A DNA stretch of 64,000 nucleotides from Mycolicibacterium sp. P9-22 (GCF_008329585.1 NZ_NPKP01000009.1:1-64000), one strand, 5' to 3'. Counted from the stretch's first letter, positions 42,729 to 52,210 are shown. Made by a program: numbers and translations. Notes: generated by a model not told the origin, from the sequence alone.

Positions 42729-43477
42729 GCGGGCTGCAGGGCCTGTTGTTCGGCCTTGATCGACTTGAGCATCACCGCGGTGGTGGAGAACAGCCAGACC
42801 ACCAGTACCAGACCGGGGATGTAGAAGGCGAAGATGCCGTCCCATGCCAGCGGTCCGTCGTTGAAGACGACCACGACACAGCCGGGCAGCGACAGCGTCG
42901 CGACCCACAGGTTGAGGTAGCCGTACCAGCGCGGGAAGGTCGGCGGGTCGGTCTTGTCGATGAACGCCGCGGCGGCCAGCGTGAGGTTCTGAATGATGAT
43001 GGTGCCGACGATGCCGATGAACCACAGCCAGAAGACGTCGTTGAGGGCCTGGGTGAGTTCGGCGGAGCGTTCCTCAGGGCGGAAGGCGGCGACGCCGAGG
43101 AAGAACTGCGGAAAGAGCAGTGCGGGCACGAACACGGTGGCTGCCATCAGCTGCGTCATCGAGAGCATGCCCCAGCGACCTTCGACCCGGCGGATGCGCA
43201 GGATGATCGCGGCCAGGAACGGCAGGGCGAGGACCGCGCTGAGCAGCGCGCCCGAGACGCCGAAGCGAATCCAGAGTTTGTGCTCGACGAAGAACGCCGC
43301 GATCTCGTCGGGTGAGGATGCCGGCGAGAGCGGCGGGAAGAGTTGGGCGATACCGGAAAAGCTGGTGCCATAGAGAACGATCATGATGGTTCCGCACCAG
43401 GCGCCGATGCGTTGCAGGGTCAGCTCCACAAGTGGGACGCTACCGCCAGCCGAGTCGTGTATTGACATTTTTGCCAT
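42725..43477 (-). CDS. Polytopic membrane protein of unknown function, linked to NorE/NorF-like genes
   Basis: This 250-residue protein has about six hydrophobic segments, around residues 20-42, 66-92, 100-122, 140-162, 175-195 and 205-230. I do not recognise a named family. Notable sequences are FSGIAQLFPPLSP after the first helix and WLWFIGIVGTIIIQNLTLAAAAFID. No His pattern of a haem-copper oxidase core is present. The start could be ATG 43477, ATG 43468 or further upstream; no ribosome binding site decides. It is translationally coupled to the two downstream genes. Confidence 0.65.
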   Translation of the reverse strand: MAKMSIHDSAGGSVPLVELTLQRIGAWCGTIMIVLYGTSFSGIAQLFPPLSPASSPDEIAAFFVEHKLWIRFGVSGALLSAVLALPFLAAIILRIRRVEGRWGMLSMTQLMAATVFVPALLFPQFFLGVAAFRPEERSAELTQALNDVFWLWFIGIVGTIIIQNLTLAAAAFIDKTDPPTFPRWYGYLNLWVATLSLPGCVVVVFNDGPLAWDGIFAFYIPGLVLVVWLFSTTAVMLKSIKAEQQALQPA

Positions 43478-43633
43478 AACGAACCGCGGTACTGCAGTGA
43501 AAGAAGTGCACCAGCCGTACGGCGGCCTCACTTAAACTGACATTCGAGCCATGTGGCTAGCATTCGACAGAGGGATGTTCGACGGCAACGGGGGTGGATC
43601 GGTGACGGCGCGCGATTATCAAGGGTGGCGCCA

Positions 43634-44758
43634 GTGACGAATCCACCGCCGCCAGGCAATTGGGGTCCGCCACAACCTCCTTACGGTCAGGGACAGCCGC
43701 CCTACGGGCCCGGCCAGTGGCCGCCGCAGCAGCAGGGTTGGGGTCAGCCCCCCGCGCCCCCGAAGAACAATCTGAAATGGTTGTTGATTGGCGTGGCGGT
43801 GTTGTTGGTGATTGCCATATCCGTAGGCGCCACACTGCTTTTCACGCGGGACAGTGGCGGCGGTACGACGCAGACTGCCACCGGGAACCCGCCGGCAGCG
43901 GGTGAGATCGCGAGTGCGAACGATACGGGGCCGGTAACTATCATTACCGAAGACCCGACGTGCGAGCCATGGCGGCCGATCATTAGCACTCTAGCTAAAC
44001 AAGAACGGCAAGGGTGGGAATCACGGCCTTATAAAGTACCCGCGTCACAGTGGACCCCCGAACAGCGCCGAATGTTCGAGGCAGTTGCCGATGCCATGAG
44101 GCAGGCTGCCGATCAAACTATCGCTCTGGCAAAGCTCACACCCCACCGCGTGATGCGTGAACTGTACGAGCAATCGATCGCCTACTGGCGTGCCTATGCA
44201 GACAGCATCCCAACTTATACGGAACGGCACAATTATCTAGCAGGCACGGCCACTGACACCTCCGGCGCACTAGTCGCGATTTGTGATGCAATCTCACAAG
44301 GATCTGCCGCTTCGCGCGGCCCTTTGGTTTCACCTCAGGATCCGCCACGAATGAGTTCTTCCTCCGGAACTCCTGATTCACCCCAGCCCTTTATGCCGGA
44401 TACCGGGAATCCAATTTGTGCCAATTGGAAAAGACTCTCCGACAACTTTGACCGCGATGGATCTGCGTGGCGCGACGCAGATCCCAATATCCCGTCCTCA
44501 GACTGGGATCCGCAACGACGCCAACTAATGGCGGATGTCACCCCAGTAATAAACACACTCGCAGATGACCTAGCAGCGCAGGGCGATAAAAGCAATGACC
44601 CGATCATTGCAGACTTCTCCATGCTGGCTGCCCAATACTGGCGCGCTTTTACAATCGCGATACCAAGTTACACGGTGGCTGACAGTCATCTATCAGCTGC
44701 TGCCGCATACATGACGTACGCAGTATTCAACGCCTGTGCTGCAGCAATCGGAGGCTAG
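43634..44758 (+). CDS. Pro-rich membrane-anchored protein with a duplicated extracytoplasmic domain
   Basis: This 374-residue protein has a cytosolic Pro/Gly/Gln-rich N-terminus (1-44), one transmembrane helix (about 48-70) and a long outer part. That part contains two homologous units, about 110-220 and 262-372. Each starts with a Cys followed by W, carries WxPxxRR, a central YWRA plus IP-x-YT, and ends with a second Cys (C110/C217; C262/C368), suggesting one disulfide per unit. No known family recognised. GTG start with an AAGGG site. It precedes an EspK-like gene by 6 nt, suggesting a role tied to type VII secretion. From about residue 95 the DNA becomes AT-richer. Confidence 0.75.
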   Translation: MTNPPPPGNWGPPQPPYGQGQPPYGPGQWPPQQQGWGQPPAPPKNNLKWLLIGVAVLLVIAISVGATLLFTRDSGGGTTQTATGNPPAAGEIASANDTGPVTIITEDPTCEPWRPIISTLAKQERQGWESRPYKVPASQWTPEQRRMFEAVADAMRQAADQTIALAKLTPHRVMRELYEQSIAYWRAYADSIPTYTERHNYLAGTATDTSGALVAICDAISQGSAASRGPLVSPQDPPRMSSSSGTPDSPQPFMPDTGNPICANWKRLSDNFDRDGSAWRDADPNIPSSDWDPQRRQLMADVTPVINTLADDLAAQGDKSNDPIIADFSMLAAQYWRAFTIAIPSYTVADSHLSAAAAYMTYAVFNACAAAIGG

Positions 44759-44764
44759 ACCGTC

Positions 44765-47062
44765 ATGGGGTTTCCGAAGCCAACGGGCAAGTACGCCGAT
44801 AGAATGCTCAACCCTGGCGGCTGGCCCGATGTTGACGAGATGTTGCTCAACGAGCGAAGTTCCGAGTTAACCACCAAACTACGAACAATTACTCGCGCGC
44901 TAGAAGATTGGCTGCATGAACAAACTGAGCTCACTTCAGGCTCCATTTGGTCTGGATCCGGGGCTAATGCAGGCTTAGGTGCTATCGCAAGCTCAATCGG
45001 TACCATGACAGATCAGCAGTCAACATTAGTGAGAACTATTAGTTGGCTAGCATCAGTATTCGCTACAGTGCTGAATACAAAGATATCAATCTTTGAACGA
45101 GTCGTGGCTACCGAAGCTGAGATTGCCACCCTGGAAAGCACAAGCCTTAACCCTGAGGCCAGATCAAATAAGATCGAAAGCTTGATTAAGACTGCCTATG
45201 ACGCGAACGTCGCGGAAGTTGCGGCGGCTGCTGCTACTTCAAAATTCGGGGATTGGATCCCTACTCCTGAGCAAATTCAGCGCACCCTCGACGGCATACT
45301 GAGATCGGAGCCGCCGCTGACCGCGCCCGCGACGGCACCGCAGTCACCGTCCGCTCCCACTAACCAACCAACCGGACCTTCGCCTGCACCCATCTCCAAC
45401 GTCCGCAATAGCGGAACAGAAACGTCGCCGGAACAGATGCCTGTGAAATCGCCGGAGCAATCTGCAAGTCCAGTGCCGGCTGCCGCGACAGGCCCAAAGG
45501 GAACTCCAACCGAGACTTCACCCGCGCCGGTGTCCCCCAGTCCAGTGCCGCCTGCCGAGACGCATTCACCAGCCGCAAACCCACTAAACAATCCCACCGC
45601 TGTCTCCCCGCAGCCGCACACACCACCGGTAGCAGCATCTCCTGGAGCGCCGCGGCCTGGTGGTTCTCCGGCAGGTCCCGGCATCCCGAGCCAGCCAGCT
45701 ACACCTATCTCCACAGGCGGAACCAAGGGCGGCGCTGCCGGCGGGGCTCCCAGCATCGGGGGCACCCAAAGCCCCAGCGGCGGAAGCGGTGTTGGCGGCG
45801 GCGGCCCGCAAGCACCCGCGGCCTCCGCCGGTCCGGGCCAAGGATCCGGTCCGGCCCCGGTCAGTACACCGCAGCAGGACTTCCAAAAGGGCTTCACCGA
45901 CGCCACCAAGGCCGCGAATGCCAACCCGATGCCGGTGAACCAAACACCCCTCAGCCCGTCCGCGCCTGCATCCGCTCCACAACCGGCCGCGCCCGTCTAC
46001 CAGCAGGCCGACACCTCCAGTTCCACCGCACCGGCCGCGGCCACCAGCCACAGCGCACCCACTACCAATGCCCCGGCCCCATCTGCACCGGCGGCCCCCG
46101 CCGCACCGACCGGCGCCCCACCCATGCCGCTTGGCAACCCGTCCACCCCCGCACCGGCCGCACCCGTCCCGCCCGGCGCGGGACCGGTCGGCCCCGCGGT
46201 CACCCCGGCATCCACCAACCAGGGCGCCGCCGGTGGAGCTGCTGCGCCCGTACCCATCTCAGCCGCCCGCGCCGAACGCGACGCCATCGCCACTGCCGCC
46301 ACCGCGGGCGCGATGCGCCGCAAGGGACCCAATCCCCGCCAGCTCGGCCGCCACATCGCCGCCGCGCTCAACGTCGACATCACCGATCCCAGCTTGTTCT
46401 GGATAACGGCCGTCACCTCCGATGGCCAGATCCTGGTGGCGAACAACTACGGCCTGGCCTACATCCCCGAGCACGTGCACCTGCCCGAACAGGTCCGCAT
46501 GGTCACCGCGGACGAATCGATCCCCGCTCAGACCCGCGGCACCTGGGCCACCTATCCCCTACTGGCCGTGCAGGAATGGGCCCGCCATCACAACGTCACC
46601 CTGCAGGCCGTGGCCGGCACCGAAGAGAACCTCAAAGGCTTCGATCTAGGCGCCGCACGCGACATCCTCACGCCCGAAGACATGCCGGACAGTGGAAAGA
46701 TGCAGGGCCGCACCAGGTTAGAGGTCATCGCCCCCGAGGCCGCCACAAAACTCGCCGGTATCAGCGCCAGTGGGCTGACCGAACTGCTGCCCCCGGCCCC
46801 CGCCGATAACACCCCGCCCGCCGACAATAAGATCAACCTGCTGTTGGAAGTCTGCAAACCGTTGCTCAGCTCCAACCCCGATCGCGCCGGCGCCCACCTG
46901 AAAGCGATGGTTGCCTACGCCGATCACCTGCAGGACGTCGCACTGTTCCGCGCGCACACCGCGCAAGATGCCGAACTTCAGCGCGCCGCGATCGCGGAAT
47001 GGATTTACTGGCAACACATCAGCGTGCTCAGCTCAGACGCCCTCGCCGCAATGGTGAGCTGA
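44765..47062 (+). CDS. espK: EspK-like ESX-1 secretion-associated protein
   Basis: This 765-residue protein has the three-part layout of EspK. The N-terminal helical domain (1-180) contains PTGKYADRMLNPGGW and a WSGSGANA (WxG-like) turn. A long Pro/Ala/Gly linker runs from about 185 to 500. The C-terminal domain (about 515-765) carries FWITAVTSDGQILVANNYGL in part, PDSGKMQGRTRLEVI and IYWQHISVL. In the ESX-1 system EspK escorts EspB to the secretion ATPase. No ESX core genes are in this window, so it is an orphan. The N-terminal third is AT-rich (about 45% GC in a sampled line) while the rest is GC-rich, hinting at a mosaic origin. Confidence 0.85.
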   Translation: MGFPKPTGKYADRMLNPGGWPDVDEMLLNERSSELTTKLRTITRALEDWLHEQTELTSGSIWSGSGANAGLGAIASSIGTMTDQQSTLVRTISWLASVFATVLNTKISIFERVVATEAEIATLESTSLNPEARSNKIESLIKTAYDANVAEVAAAAATSKFGDWIPTPEQIQRTLDGILRSEPPLTAPATAPQSPSAPTNQPTGPSPAPISNVRNSGTETSPEQMPVKSPEQSASPVPAAATGPKGTPTETSPAPVSPSPVPPAETHSPAANPLNNPTAVSPQPHTPPVAASPGAPRPGGSPAGPGIPSQPATPISTGGTKGGAAGGAPSIGGTQSPSGGSGVGGGGPQAPAASAGPGQGSGPAPVSTPQQDFQKGFTDATKAANANPMPVNQTPLSPSAPASAPQPAAPVYQQADTSSSTAPAAATSHSAPTTNAPAPSAPAAPAAPTGAPPMPLGNPSTPAPAAPVPPGAGPVGPAVTPASTNQGAAGGAAAPVPISAARAERDAIATAATAGAMRRKGPNPRQLGRHIAAALNVDITDPSLFWITAVTSDGQILVANNYGLAYIPEHVHLPEQVRMVTADESIPAQTRGTWATYPLLAVQEWARHHNVTLQAVAGTEENLKGFDLGAARDILTPEDMPDSGKMQGRTRLEVIAPEAATKLAGISASGLTELLPPAPADNTPPADNKINLLLEVCKPLLSSNPDRAGAHLKAMVAYADHLQDVALFRAHTAQDAELQRAAIAEWIYWQHISVLSSDALAAMVS

Positions 47063-47088
47063 GGCGGCACCGGAAACGTAGTACTTAC

Positions 47089-47838
47089 CTACAGGTTGAT
47101 CGTCGGATCCGCTGGAGTGGCCGGCTTCGGCGAAGGCGCCGCCGGGGCGCGCTCGCCCTCGGTCTGTCCGGGTGCGGCGCCGGCAGCGTGCTCCGGTGAT
47201 GGCTCCTCGGCGCGATGCTTCCCGCCGGGCTCAGCCGTTTCGTTCTTCTCGTCAGAGTCTTTGCCGCTGAACTGCTCGACCATCTGCTTGACCTGATCCC
47301 CCACCTGCTGCGCGCCCTGCATCGCAGACTGCGGCAACGACGCGGCCATGCCACCGATCTGCTGCGGGATCTGGCCGGCTTGCTGGGCCATCTGCATAGG
47401 CATGCCCATCATGCCGCCCATGGCACCCATACCGCCACCCGCGCCACCGGCAGCGGGCGCACCAATCGCGCCGGCACCCGAACCGGTTGCCGAAGAAGCA
47501 CTTCCACCACCACCGCCGGCAGACCCGCCGCCGGCAGGCTGGTTCATGGTGGCTTCGATCTTGCTCTTGAGGTGCGAGTCGGCACTCAGATACCGCCGGG
47601 CAGCTTCGACGACGGACTCCGCGGTGCCGATGGCGTCCTGTTTCAGCGGCGGCAGACCCTCGATGATCGGCGCTTCGGCCTTGGGCACATCGGTCGACAA
47701 TGCCTGCGACAACGCATCCGATCCGTACGCGGGCGTGAACGGCTCCGGCGCATCGGGTAGGCCCTGGGCCGCCGTCAGCAGTCGCTGCCCGGCCGCGCCG
47801 AGCATCTCGGCATCCACCCTCAACGGTTCAAGCGTCAT
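47089..47838 (-). CDS. Gly/Ala-rich protein, possible type VII secretion substrate (EspC-like N-terminus)
   Basis: This 249-residue protein begins with a helical part (1-105: MTLEPLRVDAEMLGAAGQRL onward). That start resembles EspC/ESX-substrate starts, where L-x-V-xx-xx-L is followed by a helix. A Gly/Ala/Ser linker with Met/Gly repeats (about 110-170) and a charged Pro/Glu-rich tail follow. No signal peptide. It converges on the EspK-like gene (26 bp apart), which supports a type VII context, but the match is weak and the family is not certain. GGAGGGGGC ribosome binding site. Confidence 0.55.
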   Translation of the reverse strand: MTLEPLRVDAEMLGAAGQRLLTAAQGLPDAPEPFTPAYGSDALSQALSTDVPKAEAPIIEGLPPLKQDAIGTAESVVEAARRYLSADSHLKSKIEATMNQPAGGGSAGGGGGSASSATGSGAGAIGAPAAGGAGGGMGAMGGMMGMPMQMAQQAGQIPQQIGGMAASLPQSAMQGAQQVGDQVKQMVEQFSGKDSDEKNETAEPGGKHRAEEPSPEHAAGAAPGQTEGERAPAAPSPKPATPADPTINL

Positions 47839-47911
47839 GAAGCCCCCTCCCGCGACACACTCCTCGGCAAAAACCCTACCGGAGCCCCGCACCCCGGCAA
47901 GGCACCAAAAA

Positions 47912-50900
47912 TCAGCCGGTGGTCGCCAGGTCCTGTCCGCGCATGCGCTGCGAAATCACCTGTGTGATGCCGTCGCCCTGCATGGTGACGCCGTACAGCG
48001 CGTCGGCGATCTCCATCGTGGGCTTCTGGTGGGTGATGACGATGAGCTGCGACTTTTCCCGCAGCTGCTCGAACAACCCGAGCAGCCGACGCAGGTTCAC
48101 ATCGTCGAGAGCCGCCTCGACCTCGTCCATGATGTAGAACGGGGACGGCCGGGCCCGGAAAATCGCCACCAGCATCGCCACCGCGGTCAGCGACTTCTCG
48201 CCGCCGGACAGCAGCGACAGCCGCTTGACCTTCTTACCCGGCGGCCGCGCCTCCACCTCGATACCGGTGGTCAGCATGTCATCGGGGTTGGTCAGCAGCA
48301 GCCGTCCCTCGCCGCCGGGGAACAGCGACGCGAACACCTGGGTGAACTCGCGCTCCACATCGGCGTAGGCCTCGGTGAACACCGTCAGTATGCGGGCATC
48401 CACATCCTCGATGACGTCCATCAGGTCCTTGCGGGCGCCCTTCACATCCTCCAGCTGGGTGGACAGGAAGTTGTAGCGCTCCTCCAGCGCCGCAAACTCC
48501 TCCAACGCCAGCGGATTGACCCGGCCCAGCTCGTTGAGCTCACGCTCGGCCTTCTTGGCGCGCCGCTCCTGGGTGGGCCGGTCGAACGGCATCGGCGCCG
48601 GAGCGGTGACCTGCTCACCGCGCTCCTTGGCCTGCTCGTATTCGGCCATCTCCAGCTCGGTCGGTGGCAGCGGATTATCGGGGCCGTACTCGGCGATCAG
48701 GTCGGCCGCGGCCAACCCGAACTGCTCCAGTGCCTGCTGCTCCAACTGCTCGATACGAAGTGCCGCTTGGGCTTTGGCGACCTCGTCGCGGTGCAGTGAA
48801 TCGGTGAGCGCATTGATCCGTGCGCCCAGCTCGTTGACCTCGGTGCGCGCCCGGTTCAGCGCCTCGGTGCGTTGCGAACGTTCGGCGGCCACCTGGTCAC
48901 GCGTGCGCGAGGCCGCCGACACCGCGGCCGCCAACCGGGCCGCGACGAGGCGCCCGGACTCGGCCACGGCAATCGCGACGGTCGCGGCATGCTCACGGGC
49001 CTCCCGGGCCCGGGCCGCACGCAGACGTGACTCGCGTTCGGCCGCAGCCGAGCGGCGCAACGAATCAGCCCGTCCCCGAACCGCATTCGCGCGTTCCTCG
49101 GCAGTCCGGACCGCCAGGCGGGCCTCCACCTCGGTGGCCCGCGCGGTCTCGGCGGCCAGCGTGAATTCCTGACGGTCCTCGGTGTCGTCAACCTCGAACA
49201 TCGGCGACTGCTGCGCATTGTGCAGCCGGGTCTCCAGCTCGGTGAGCTCTTCGACCGCGGTGGTCCGCCCGGCCTCCAGCTCATCGCGTTGTTTCATCAG
49301 CCGCTGCCATTCGGCCTCGGCGTTCCGCGATTCCTGACCGAGCCGGCCCAGCTGCTCATAGATCGACGAGATCGCGGCATCGGATTCGTTCAGCGCGGCC
49401 AGCGCCTGCTCGGCCGCGTCCTGGCGGGCTGCCTGTTCCTCTTTCGCGCCGGCCAGCGCGGCCGTGAGCTCCCCGGCCTGGCGCTCCACGTTGGCGAGTT
49501 CTGTTCGGGCCTTCTCGATTTCGGACGCGATCTCCAGCGTCGAGACCTTGCGGTCGGATCCGCCGCTGACCCAGCCGGCACCGACCAGGTCGCCATCGGC
49601 GGTCGCGACCCGCAGGTGCGGCCGCTCTGACACCAAACTCAGCGCGGCCGACAGATCGTCCACCACGGCCACCCCGGACAGTAGCGCGCTGATCGCGCCG
49701 CGCAACCGGTCGGGCGCCTCGACCAGATCGATCGCCCACTGCCCTCCGGCGGGCAACGCATCGCCGTTGTGGCTGGACTGCACGGGCCAGTCACCGAGCA
49801 GGATCGATGCCCGCCCGCCGTCGGCGTCCTTCAGCGCGGCGACAGCGGCGTGGGCGGCGCCGACGTTTTCGGCGGCCAGCGCGTCGGCGGCGGGTCCCAG
49901 CACGGTCGCCACCGCCACCTCGTAGCCGGCACGTACCCGAACCAACTTGGCGACCGTACCGAAAAGCCCGCTCCCGTCGTGATTTTCGGACAGCCACGCC
50001 GCGCCGTCCTTGCGTGCCAGCCCCATCGACAGCGCGTCGATACGGGCGTGCAGCGAGGCGGCCTGCCGTTCGGCGGCCCGCTCGGCGGATTGCAGCTCGG
50101 CAACCCGTTCGTCGGCGGTGCGCAGCGCGGTGACCGAGCGGTCGTGCTGATCGTCGAGGCCGACCTCGCCCTCGTCGAGCTCACCGACGCGGGCCTGCAC
50201 ATTCTCGAAGTCGGCCTGGGCCTGCTGGACGCGGGTCGCGGCTTCCTCGATGCGCGCCGACAGCCGGGCGACCTCGTCATCGGTGGATTCCACCCGGGTC
50301 CGCATGGTGTCGACCTGCCCGGACAGCCGGGCCAGCCCTTCACGGCGGTCGGCTTCGGCGCGCGCGGCGGCCCGGTGCGCCTGCTCGGCGGCGGCGGCCA
50401 GGCGTTCACGTTCGGCGAGTTCGGCGCGGGCGTACTCCAGGGTCTCCCGGGAGGCCTCCAGCTCTGCGAGCAGTTCCTGCTCGCGCGCGGCGACCTCGTC
50501 GGCCTCGGCCTCCAACGCATCGGGGTCGCGACCGGAGTCGGTTTCCGGTTCGGCGTCGAGCAGCTGGGTGCGGTCATTGGCGATGCGCACCGTCGCGCTG
50601 ACCCGTTCGGCCAGCGCGGAGAGCCGGAACCAGGTCTGCTGTGCGGCCTCGGCGCGTTCGGTCAGCTCGGTCACCGCGGTCTCGTGGGCGGCCAGCTCGA
50701 CGGTGGCGACCTCCAGCCGCGTCGTCACGTCATCATGCTCGCGGCGCAGCGTCGTCTCGGCCTGGTTGGTGTCGTTGAACTCGGTCTGGCGCACCAGCAG
50801 GTCGTGCGCGGCCAGCCGCAGCCGGGCATCGCGAAGATCGGCCTGGATGGTCTGGGCGCGACGCGCCATCTCGGCCTGGCGGCCCAGCGGTTTGAGCTGG

Positions 50901-51499
50901 CGGCGCAGTTCGGTGGTCAGGTCGGTCAGCCGGGCCAGGTTGGCCTGCATCGAGTCGAGCTTGCGGACGGCCTTCTCGCGACGCTTGCGGTGCTTGAGCA
51001 CCCCGGCGGCTTCCTCGATATAGGCGCGGCGGTCCTCGGGGCGCGATTCGAGAATCTCGGAGAGCTTGCCCTGCCCGACGATGACGTGCATTTCCCGGCC
51101 GATGCCGGAGTCGCTGAGCAGCTCCTGCACGTCCATCAGGCGGCAGCTGCTGCCGTTGATCTCGTATTCACCGGCGCCGTCGCGGAACATCCGGCGGGTG
51201 ATCGACACCTCGTTGTACTCGATGGGCAGCGCGTTGTCGGAGTTGTCGATGGTCAGCGTCACCTCGGCGCGGCCCAGCGGCGCCCGCGAGGAGGTGCCGG
51301 CGAAGATGACGTCCTCCATCTTGCCGCCGCGCAGCGTTTTGGCGCCCTGCTCGCCCATCACCCAGGTCAGGGCGTCGACGACGTTGGATTTACCCGATCC
51401 GTTGGGCCCGACCACGCAGGTGATGCCCGGTTCGAAGCGCAGAGTCGTCGGCGCGGCGAAGGACTTGAAGCCCTTCAGCGTCAGACTCTTGAGATGCAC
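47912..51499 (-). CDS. smc: Chromosome segregation protein SMC
   Basis: This 1195-residue condensin ATPase has Walker A GPNGSGKSN (31-39), a coiled coil (about 170-500), a hinge (about 510-650), a second coiled coil (about 670-1000) and a C-terminal head. The head carries LLSGGEKSLTAVA and Walker B FYIMDEVEAALDD. Arm regions are rich in Ala, Glu and Arg heptads. It compacts and segregates chromosomes with ScpA/B, which are not in this window. GTG start; 26 nt downstream of acyP. Confidence 0.97.
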   Translation of the reverse strand: MHLKSLTLKGFKSFAAPTTLRFEPGITCVVGPNGSGKSNVVDALTWVMGEQGAKTLRGGKMEDVIFAGTSSRAPLGRAEVTLTIDNSDNALPIEYNEVSITRRMFRDGAGEYEINGSSCRLMDVQELLSDSGIGREMHVIVGQGKLSEILESRPEDRRAYIEEAAGVLKHRKRREKAVRKLDSMQANLARLTDLTTELRRQLKPLGRQAEMARRAQTIQADLRDARLRLAAHDLLVRQTEFNDTNQAETTLRREHDDVTTRLEVATVELAAHETAVTELTERAEAAQQTWFRLSALAERVSATVRIANDRTQLLDAEPETDSGRDPDALEAEADEVAAREQELLAELEASRETLEYARAELAERERLAAAAEQAHRAAARAEADRREGLARLSGQVDTMRTRVESTDDEVARLSARIEEAATRVQQAQADFENVQARVGELDEGEVGLDDQHDRSVTALRTADERVAELQSAERAAERQAASLHARIDALSMGLARKDGAAWLSENHDGSGLFGTVAKLVRVRAGYEVAVATVLGPAADALAAENVGAAHAAVAALKDADGGRASILLGDWPVQSSHNGDALPAGGQWAIDLVEAPDRLRGAISALLSGVAVVDDLSAALSLVSERPHLRVATADGDLVGAGWVSGGSDRKVSTLEIASEIEKARTELANVERQAGELTAALAGAKEEQAARQDAAEQALAALNESDAAISSIYEQLGRLGQESRNAEAEWQRLMKQRDELEAGRTTAVEELTELETRLHNAQQSPMFEVDDTEDRQEFTLAAETARATEVEARLAVRTAEERANAVRGRADSLRRSAAAERESRLRAARAREAREHAATVAIAVAESGRLVAARLAAAVSAASRTRDQVAAERSQRTEALNRARTEVNELGARINALTDSLHRDEVAKAQAALRIEQLEQQALEQFGLAAADLIAEYGPDNPLPPTELEMAEYEQAKERGEQVTAPAPMPFDRPTQERRAKKAERELNELGRVNPLALEEFAALEERYNFLSTQLEDVKGARKDLMDVIEDVDARILTVFTEAYADVEREFTQVFASLFPGGEGRLLLTNPDDMLTTGIEVEARPPGKKVKRLSLLSGGEKSLTAVAMLVAIFRARPSPFYIMDEVEAALDDVNLRRLLGLFEQLREKSQLIVITHQKPTMEIADALYGVTMQGDGITQVISQRMRGQDLATTG

Positions 51500-51525
51500 G
51501 AGGTGAAACCCTACCGTCGCGGCGG

Positions 51526-51807
51526 TTAACGTTCGCTGAAGCCGTCAATCGGGTCGCCCACCGCGGACCAATCGGCCATCACGGAGTCCACCGTTCCCGG
51601 TGACTGACCGGATTTCAGGTGCCCGAGCAGCCGCTCACAGGCCGCCCGAGGTCCCTGCGCCACGACGTGCACCCGCCCGTCCGGCCGGTTGGACGCATAC
51701 CCGGTCAACCCGAGTTCCAGCGCGCGGGCCCGCGTCCACCAGCGGAAACCCACGCCCTGCACGTGCCCGTGCACATAGGCGCTCAGCCGGACCTGATCGT
51801 CAGCCAA
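51526..51807 (-). CDS. acyP: Acylphosphatase
   Basis: This 93-residue enzyme hydrolyses acyl phosphates. The catalytic Arg22 is in GHVQGVGFRWW and the catalytic Asn40 in YASNRPDG. TTG at 51807 gives the family length and has GAGG about 9 nt upstream. Another TTG at 51822 would add five residues. The gene overlaps osmC by 8 nt. Confidence 0.93.
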   Translation of the reverse strand: MADDQVRLSAYVHGHVQGVGFRWWTRARALELGLTGYASNRPDGRVHVVAQGPRAACERLLGHLKSGQSPGTVDSVMADWSAVGDPIDGFSER

Positions 51808-52210
51808 CGTTCTTGACCTCAAAGGTCACCTCGGTACCCGATTTGAGGGTGCGCCCGACGGTGCAGACCTGGTCGATGGCCCGCTCGACGACGATGAGCA
51901 GCCGCTTCACCTCGTCCTCGGACAACCCGGACAGATCGATCTCGAGGGTTTCGGCCAGCAGCGGATACCGTTCCTGCTCCCGATCGGCCGCCCCGGACAC
52001 CCGGATGGTGGTGGCGTAGTCGTCGCCGAGGCGGCGACGCAACGGCGCGTCGCTGCTCATCCCGCTACACGCGGCCAGGGCGATCTTCATCAGCTCACCG
52101 GGGGTGAAGACACCCTCGACGTCCTCGGACCCCACCAGTACCTCCGCGCCGCGCGTGCTGCGCCCGGTGTAGCGGCGCACGCCGGTCCGCTCGACCCACA
52201 GTTCTGTCAT
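51800..52210 (-). CDS. OsmC family peroxiredoxin-like protein (Rv2923c-type)
   Basis: This 136-residue protein has the OsmC/Ohr fold with both redox cysteines, Cys48 in IALAACSGM and Cys116 in AIDQVCTVG, consistent with thiol-dependent reduction of organic hydroperoxides. FTPGELMKIAL before the first Cys is typical. The transcript appears leaderless (-10 TAGACT at 52223-52218), so this is probably the first gene of the osmC-acyP-smc unit. Confidence 0.92.
   Translation of the reverse strand: MTELWVERTGVRRYTGRSTRGAEVLVGSEDVEGVFTPGELMKIALAACSGMSSDAPLRRRLGDDYATTIRVSGAADREQERYPLLAETLEIDLSGLSEDEVKRLLIVVERAIDQVCTVGRTLKSGTEVTFEVKNVG

Noticed and set aside
49769..51529. Open frame of 586 codons opposite smc
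   Set aside because: Low-complexity Gly/Leu/Arg sequence complementary to smc coiled-coil codons; typical third-position GC artefact.
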